Origin: Onthophagus taurus | Lineage: Eukaryota; Arthropoda; Insecta; Coleoptera; Scarabaeidae | Length of the DNA: 64,000 nt | Assembly (NCBI RefSeq): GCF_036711975.1 | Contig: NC_091976.1 | Coordinates: 31,930,001 to 31,994,000 of the forward strand | Reading direction: 5' to 3' | Part shown: piece by piece, positions 57,515 to 64,000 of the stretch | Numbering within the stretch: the stretch's first letter is position 1 | How the letters are laid out: every line of letters starts with the position of its first letter | Program-made: the position numbers and the translations under genes | The notes under the pieces: generated by a model | What the model was told of the DNA's origin: nothing | The model's database searches: none | The model's input: only the letters and a program-made list of their open reading frames with translations

Positions 57515-60500
57515 GGAATATTTCAAAATTGACGTTTTTGGACATCAAAATCGATGATAACTCAAAAACTAAGAATGATGAGATAAAACTTTATTAACAA
57601 AAATTGCTGATAATTAACTCTAGAAGTTATGATCCTTAATCGATTTTATCTCAACACTCTTAGTTTTTACATTATAAAGCATGCCTGTTTATAATTTCAG
57701 AATTGATGTTTTTGGACATCAAAATCGATATAACTCAAAAACTAAGCATGTTGAGATAAAACTTTATTAACAAAAATTGCTGGTAATGAACTCTAGAAGT
57801 TATGTTCCTTAACCGGTTTTACCTCAACACTGTTAGTTTTTACATTATAAAGCATGCATGTTTATAATTTCAGAATTGATGCTTTTGGACACCAAAATCG
57901 ATGATAACTCAAAAACTAAGCATGATGAGATAAAACTTTATTAACAAAAATTGCTGATAATTAACTCTAGAAGTTATGATCCTTAATCGATTTTATCTCA
58001 ACACTCTTAGTTTTTACATTATAAAGCATAGATGTTCATAATTTCAGAATTGATGTTTTTGGACACCAAAATCGATGATAACTCAAAAACTAAGAATGAT
58101 GAGATAAAACTTTATTAACAAAAATTGTTGGTGATGAACTCTAGAAGTTATGATCCTTACTTGGTTTTATCTTAACACTCTTAGTTTTTACATTATAAAG
58201 CATAGATGTTCATAATTTCAGAATTGATTGTTTTGGACATCAAAATCGATGATAACTCAAAAACAAAGAATGATGAGATAAAACTTTATTAACAAAAATT
58301 GCTGGTAATGATCTCTAGTAGTTATGATCCTTAACCGGTTTTATCTCAACACTGTTAGTTTTTACATTATAAAGCATGCATGTTTATAATTTCAGAATTG
58401 ATGTTTTTGGACAACAAAATCGATGATAACTCAAAAATTAAGAATGATGAGATAAAACTTTATTAACAAAAATTGCTGGTAATGAACTTTAGAAGTTATG
58501 ATCCTTAATCGGTTTTATCTCAACACTGTTAGTTTTTACATTATAAAGCATGGATGTTTGTAATTTCAGAATTGATGGTTTTGAACAACAAAATCGATGA
58601 TAACTCAAAAATTAAGAATGATGAGATAAAACTTTATTAACAAAAATTGTTGGTAATGAACTCTAGAAGTTATGATCCTTAATCAGTTTTATCTCAACAC
58701 TCTTAGTTTGCACATTATAAAGCATAGATGTTTTTAATTTCAGAATTGATGTTTTTGGACATCAAAATCGATGATAACTCAAAAACTAAGAATGATGAGA
58801 TGAAACTTTATTAACAAAAATTGTTGGTAATGAACTCTAGAAGTTATGATCCTTAATCGGTTTTATCTCAACACTCTTAGTTTGTACATTATAAAGCATG
58901 CATGTTTATAATTTCAGAATTGATGTTTTTGGACATCAAAATCGATATAACTCAAAAACTAAGCATGTTGAGATAAAACTTTATTAACAAAAATTGCTGG
59001 TAATGAACTCTAGAAGTTATGATCCTTAATCAGTTTTATCTCAACACTGTTAGTTTTTACATTATAAAGCATAGATGTTTATAATTTCAGAATTGATGTT
59101 TTTGGACATCAAAATCGATGATAACTCAAAAACTAAGAATGATGAGATAAAACTGTATTAACAAAAATTGTTGGTAATGAACTCTAGAAGTTATGATCCT
59201 TAATCAGTTTTATCTCAACACTGTTAGTTTTTACATTATAAAGCATGCATGTTTATAATTTCAGAATTGATGTTTTTGGACATCAAAATCGATATAACTC
59301 AAAAACTAAGCATGTTGAGATAAAACTTTATTAACAAAAAATGCTGGTAATGAACTCTAGAAGTTATGTTCCTTAACCGGTTTTATCTCAACACTCTTAG
59401 TTTTTACATTATAAAGCATGCATGTTTATAATTTCAGAATTGACGTTTTTGGGCATCAAAATCGATGATTGCTCAAAAACTAAGAATGATGAGATAAAAC
59501 TTTATTAACAAAAATTGTTCGTAATGATCTCTAGAAGTTATGATCCTTAATCGGTTTTATCTCAACACTCTTAGTTTGTACATTATAAAGCATGCATGTT
59601 TATAATTTCAGAATTGATGTTTTTGGACATCAAAATCGATATAACTCAAAAACTAAGCATGTTGAGATAAAACTTTATTAACAAAAATTGCTGGTAATGA
59701 ACTCTAGAAGTTATGTTCCTTAACCGGTTTTATCTCAACACTGTTAGTTTTTACATTATAAAGCATGCATGTTTATAATTTCAGAATTGATGTTTTTGGA
59801 CACCAAAATCGATGATAACTCAAAAACTAAGAATGATGAGATAAAACTTTATTAACAAAAATTGCTGGTAATGATCTCTAGAAGTTATGATCCTTAACCG
59901 GTTTTAGCTCAACACTGTTAGTTTTTACATTATAAAGCATGCATGTTTATAATTTCAGAATTGATGCTTTTGGACACCAAAATCGATGATAACTCAAAAA
60001 CTAAGCATGATGAGATAAAACTTTATTAACAAAAAATGCTGGTAATGAACTCTAGAAGTTATGTTCCTTAACCGGTTTTATCTCAACACTCTTAGTTTTT
60101 ACATTATAAAGCATAGATGTTTATAATTTCAGAATTGATGTTTTTGGACATCAAAATCGATGATAACTCAAAAACTAAGAATGATGAGATAAAACTTTAT
60201 TAACAAAAATTGTTGGTAATGAACTCTAGAACTTATGATCCTTAATCAATTTTATCTCGACACTCTTAGTTTGTACATTATAAAGCATAGATGTTTGTAA
60301 TTTCAGAATTGATGTTTTTGGACATCAAAATCGATGATAACTCAAAAACTAAGAATGATGAGATAAAACTTTATTGTCAAAAATTGTTGGTAATGAACTC
60401 TAGAAGTTATGATCCTTAATCAGTTTTATCTCAACACTCTTAGTTTGTACATTATAAAGCATAGATGTTTGTAATTTCAGAATTGATGTTTTTGGACATC

Positions 60501-60635
60501 AAAATCGATGATAACTCAAAAACTAAGAATGATGAGATAAAACTTTATTAACAAAAATTGTTAGTGATGAAGTCTAGAAGTTATGACCCTTAACCGATTT
60601 TATTCCAACACAATTAATTTTTACATTATGAAACA
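57515..60635. repeat. 174-bp satellite array with internal dyad, about 18 units
   Basis: 'tttttggacatcaaaatcga' recurs near 57536, 57710, 57883, 58057 and 58231, and so on to ~60490, at 173-174 bp. Each unit contains 'aaaaactaagaatgatgaga' and, ~70 bp later, its near-complement 'tctcaacactcttagttttt', so single strands can fold. Units are very alike, and variants (taagcatgttgag versus taagaatgatgag) recur in a mixed order. The last unit (60560-60635) is diverged. Confidence 0.94.
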
Positions 60636-62650
60636 TACAGTGTGTTAATTAATTATCGTACCCGACGTCATCATTGCAAGTATGCAACCAATATCACAGC
60701 ATTGGTGTTGCAATACACGATTTACGTATTTACCGTAGATGTCGGAAATTTCTAAATTGACGTTTTTGGATTATGTAGTTATTAACCAAGATAAATTAAC
60801 TATAGCTGTGATAATACTATATACATTTTTATGGATTAAGTTTTATGTAAATTTCTAATATTTATGACTTAAAGTTGAAAATGATTCTAATCGAATTTGT
60901 ACACATTAAATAGTGTTACTTCTTAGCTAGGGCAATAAAGGACTTGAAACAACTCTAAATTTGTTCTGGTCGGAGGCAAAGCTTCGGGTTCAAAATTGAA
61001 ACACCAAGGCTAAACTCGCCGAAAATTAAAGGCGCTTAGGGAGGCTGCAGCCCGAAACACCCCATCGTAAAAGTTTAAGTGCCGCAGTAAATTTAAAACT
61101 TCGTCAAGATATTGGCCCGATTCTTATCCGGAGCGGTGCGGGCCCGCGTTCAGACCGTGAAAGACCGAATAAAAGTAAGTTGAGAAGCAACGAAAATAAC
61201 CGCGCGCTGCACGATCGCGTTGTTTGGCGAGGCGCGGCGGATAGACTTGTTCGGCAAAACACTTTATTACGCAAGACGTACGCAGTAAACGGTTTTATGG
61301 GTCCTTAACTTTAATTGGCTTTCCTTGGTTCCGTATTTGGTGATGCTAGTTAACGCAAAAGCTTCGTTTTGAGGTATTTTAAAACGCAAACAGTTGTTTA
61401 CTTTTAACTAACACTTGATTAGTTAATAAACAATTCGGGGTTTCACATCAATACCATTACAGTTAACAAGTTTATTTCTTTGTTTGGAGTAGATTCGAAT
61501 GCAAATTCGTGTTTGGGAAAATGTAATTTCGTCCAGATTATTTTGGTTTTCAGCTTTGATTTTGATGTTTCTGGAATTCACCTCACAAAGTAGGTTCAAT
61601 CGATAATCTCGGTGGGTGCATTATGACATCCGGCGGGCAACGGCACAACGCGATCATCAATCAAAACTTGAAATTAATTCGGAATTCGCGCGTTGGGTAC
61701 CAAGCACGACAGATTGAACAGGGGCTATGGCCGATGTCTTCGTCTGGTTGCATCTGTCCGGCGATCTCCAGTCTTGGGCACCAAGGGACGTGGCCCAGAA
61801 TTAGCAATCGGATTCAATTAAGGAATGCCAGCACTAGGTCACGAGCCGTCCAACGTAGCCGACGCCCAAATAGCGGTCCGCACTTAATTACGAATCTCGA
61901 GGGTTGTTGATTCCGGCGCCGCCGCCGAAATTGCAAATCGAATACGTGTACGCCGTTTTATTTGCGAGAACCCCGTTCCTCTCCGCCAACGTTGCCGCCG
62001 CCGCATTACGCGAATGGCCGCTTTAATTAATGTTTATCCGCCGATTAAAACGGCCGGCCTGGCAGCGTAGCGAGTTTTACGGCTTTTTAAATTGCACTTT
62101 TATCTTGCCCGAATTATCTTCATGATTGGAGATGTGATGTGGATTTCAGGATTAAAAAATACATCACGATTCCTTTACATCCATCATTTTTGAAAGGTTA
62201 ATCAAAACATGATGTTCACTAAAACTGTTGATCTTTTTTTTTTGAAATTTCCTAATAATAGAAACATTTTTAATTGGTAGTAAAAAACTAATGTTCCATA
62301 AAAATAACTGAAACTCATCACTTATATTACCATAAAAACGAATAGAGTAGTTTGTTAACTGGCTAGATGAACTAGTTTTGCCACCGAGCTCTCCCGCGCA
62401 TTTGAATCCCAGGACGGCGGTGGAATAAAAATTGAGTTATACTTCGAGTTATGACAGGCCAACTCTGATGATAACCAAAAACCCTCCGCAACAAAAAAAA
62501 CAACAAAATAAATATACTGGAAGCCATCGAAAAGTTTAGCAATTAACAACTCGAAATGGACATTGGCCAAAAATCAAAACAAATAATTTATTACAAATAT
62601 AAAATTTATATTTATAGCTAAGTTGTTTAATTTTAAAAGTAAAAAATGGT
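60636..62650. other. GC-rich unique island, no gene confirmed
   Basis: 60.95-62.1 kb is the most GC-rich long stretch of the window. A 95-codon frame (61623-61910) lacks any recognised domain. 'aataaaagtaagttg' near 61168 contains a donor-like GTAAGT. Could be a conserved noncoding or promoter region. Confidence 0.35.
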
Positions 62651-62699
62651 TTCTAAAAATCCCATTATAAAGGAGGAAACTACAGTATATTATGCAGTC

Positions 62700-63150
62700 G
62701 ACCCATAAAAGGTTCCCAGAGAAGAAATCATTTGTGAAGTGGAAGCAGCTATTTGCAGAAGACCTGCAGTGAAAGCAGAAGAAATTAGACAAGACGTAGC
62801 GAGAGTGCTTAAAACTGCAAAGCCACCAAAATCAAATATAACAATAAACGAAAGAAACACACACATCATCGTCCTACCAGCAGATAAAGGGATTGCGACC
62901 TTTATGGTCAGAAAAGAATACGACAACGAGATGACCACCCTTTTGGACTCAACCACCTATAAAAAAACGGACTCAACGGAGAAAATAGAAAGGAAGAATT
63001 GTTAAAATCTACAAGAATCCCAGCAGAACAACAGAGAAGCTTATTTCTGCAGGCTCCAGTACCTCCAAGGATACATGGATTACCTAAAATCCATAAACTA
63101 GATGTCCCACTATACCCTATTGTCAGTGCTATAAATTCAAAATCATAGTC
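62700..63150 (+). mobile_element. Penelope-like element fragment (start of RT)
   Basis: Plus-strand frame: EAAICRRPAVKAEEIRQDVARVLK…ITINERNTHIIVLPADKGIATFMVRKEYDNEMTTLL, then in another frame HGLPKIHKLDVPLYPIVSAINS. This is the N-terminal PLE RT order (ADKGN…LPKIHK…PLRPIVS). It stops abruptly about 30 bp before the LINE. Confidence 0.82.
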
Positions 63151-63183
63151 AGAAATTCAACACATTTTATAGAATCAATCGAG

Positions 63184-64000
63184 AATGTTGGTGGTGGGAG
63201 GTAGAAAGGTGTATATGTTAGCATACGCGGATGACATCGCGGTGGAGATGAAGGATATGATAAAGCCCTATAATATGATAAAGTGAATGTGGGGTTGGGT
63301 TGGGTTGGGTCAAAAAGAACAGAAAACTGGAGATGGGAGGGAAAGGAGATCGAGCAGGTTAGGGAGTATACTTACTTGGGGTATGTGTTTAAGGAGGATA
63401 ACAGGGAGGGGTCGCATGTGATAGCTATGGCAAAAAAGGCGAATAAGGTGATGGGACAAGTACGGGGTTGGGGGAAGAGAGTCTTTGGAAGGAATGTGAC
63501 AGCGAGGAAGATTATGTTTGGAGGTCTGGTTAGCAGTGTGATGATGTATGGGGCAGAGGTATGGGGATGGAGGGAGCAGGGAATGAAGCTAGATATTGAA
63601 GATAGGTGCTTGGGGTGGCGAGAGAAACACCGGGGTGTATAGTGAGGGAAGAGGTAAAGGTGGATAAGGTCAGAGTGGAGGCGGGCAGGAGGGCAGTGAA
63701 ATATGAAGAAAGAATATGGGGGCCAAACTGCGGGATCTTGGAGGAGTGTTGGAGGGAAATTAGAGAAGGATAGGTCAGATATGGGAAAGGAGACGGAGAC
63801 AACTATTATAGACGAGCGGGCTACTCGGCAACTGAGATAAATAGTAGAAGAAGGGTGGGTAGGGAGATGTGGAGGGAGTTGAGAGATAAGGACCGAGATG
63901 TGCAGAGACAGGAAAGAAGGACACAAATAAAAGAGGGAAGGTATAACGAAAGGTACAGGGACATAATTACGGAGGGGCTGCCTAGATACTTGTTATTGGA
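63184..64000 (+). mobile_element. LINE fragment, same family as 12757-15097
   Basis: The plus strand starts inside RT: GGRKVYMLAYADDIAVEMKD (catalytic YADD), then EQVREYTYLGYVFKEDN, GWGKRVFGRNVTARKIMFGGLVSSVMMYGAEVWGWREQG. It then continues in a second frame: VREEVKVDKVRVEAGRRAVKYEER…INSRRRVGREMWRELRDKDRDVQRQERRTQIKEGRY. It matches the minus-strand copy closely and supplies the YADD block deleted there. Stops and frameshifts near 63285 and 63630. Runs off the window. Confidence 0.88.

Noticed and set aside
5640-60635. Regularly spaced repeats as a CRISPR-like array
   Set aside because: Repeats are contiguous satellites in an insect genome without unique spacers.
61623-61910. 95-codon frame in the GC-rich island
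   Set aside because: Arg/Ser/Gly bias follows GC content; no start context or domain.
62355-62420. tRNA-like string (…ttcaaatgcgcggga…)
   Set aside because: No cloverleaf could be built: acceptor and anticodon arms do not pair.

Overview
The window is insect nuclear DNA, most likely from a beetle. The evidence is a cluster of secreted cuticle-type genes with very short introns, TATA/initiator core promoters, an AT-rich background and a typical insect transposon load (Jockey/R1-like LINEs, Penelope-like elements, a piggyBac relic). The order is inferred from protein style only and was not tested by a search.

Layout. Positions 1-930 hold a LINE relic and an exon-2-only relic of a cuticle-type gene. 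Positions 2.0-22.3 kb hold eight intact two-exon genes for small secreted Gly/Ala/Val/His-rich proteins (2119, 4433, 9248, 12070-, 12375, 16444-, 18001-, 21649). All eight have a first coding exon of exactly four codons, a 50-63 bp phase-0 intron, and exon 2 starting inside the signal peptide. Most carry GP(S/A/D)GxV motifs. Between them lie a dimeric ~187 bp satellite (5.6-8.6 kb), a strictly 173 bp satellite (18.3-20.5 kb), an internally deleted LINE (12.76-15.10 kb) and a second LINE fragment.

Positions 22.35-26.25 kb hold an NXF-family mRNA-export gene in seven coding exons (597 aa). It is preceded by four degenerate tandem copies of its own 5' end. Positions 26.7-29.6 kb hold a broken Penelope-like element (PLE) split by a piggyBac relic with intact 14-bp termini and TTAA target sites.

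Positions 30-64 kb have few recognisable genes: one candidate signal-peptide first exon (32916-33030), a GC-rich promoter-like island (38.3-38.66 kb), LINE and PLE fragments, palindromic repeats, and long tandem arrays at 39.5-40.7, 45.8-49.6, 51.3-55.6 and 57.5-60.6 kb. These are separated by unique, GC-richer islands with no recognised coding sequence. Several PLE-associated sites share a CTGANGATG-hairpin-CGAAACCGGT motif whose stem changes while staying paired, like the hammerhead-type motifs known from PLEs.

How the parts fit: the left third is a structural-protein cluster expanded by tandem duplication, probably for cuticle or a similar extracellular matrix. The NXF gene is a nuclear mRNA-export adaptor. 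The right half looks like large intronic or intergenic space filled with satellites and retroelements.
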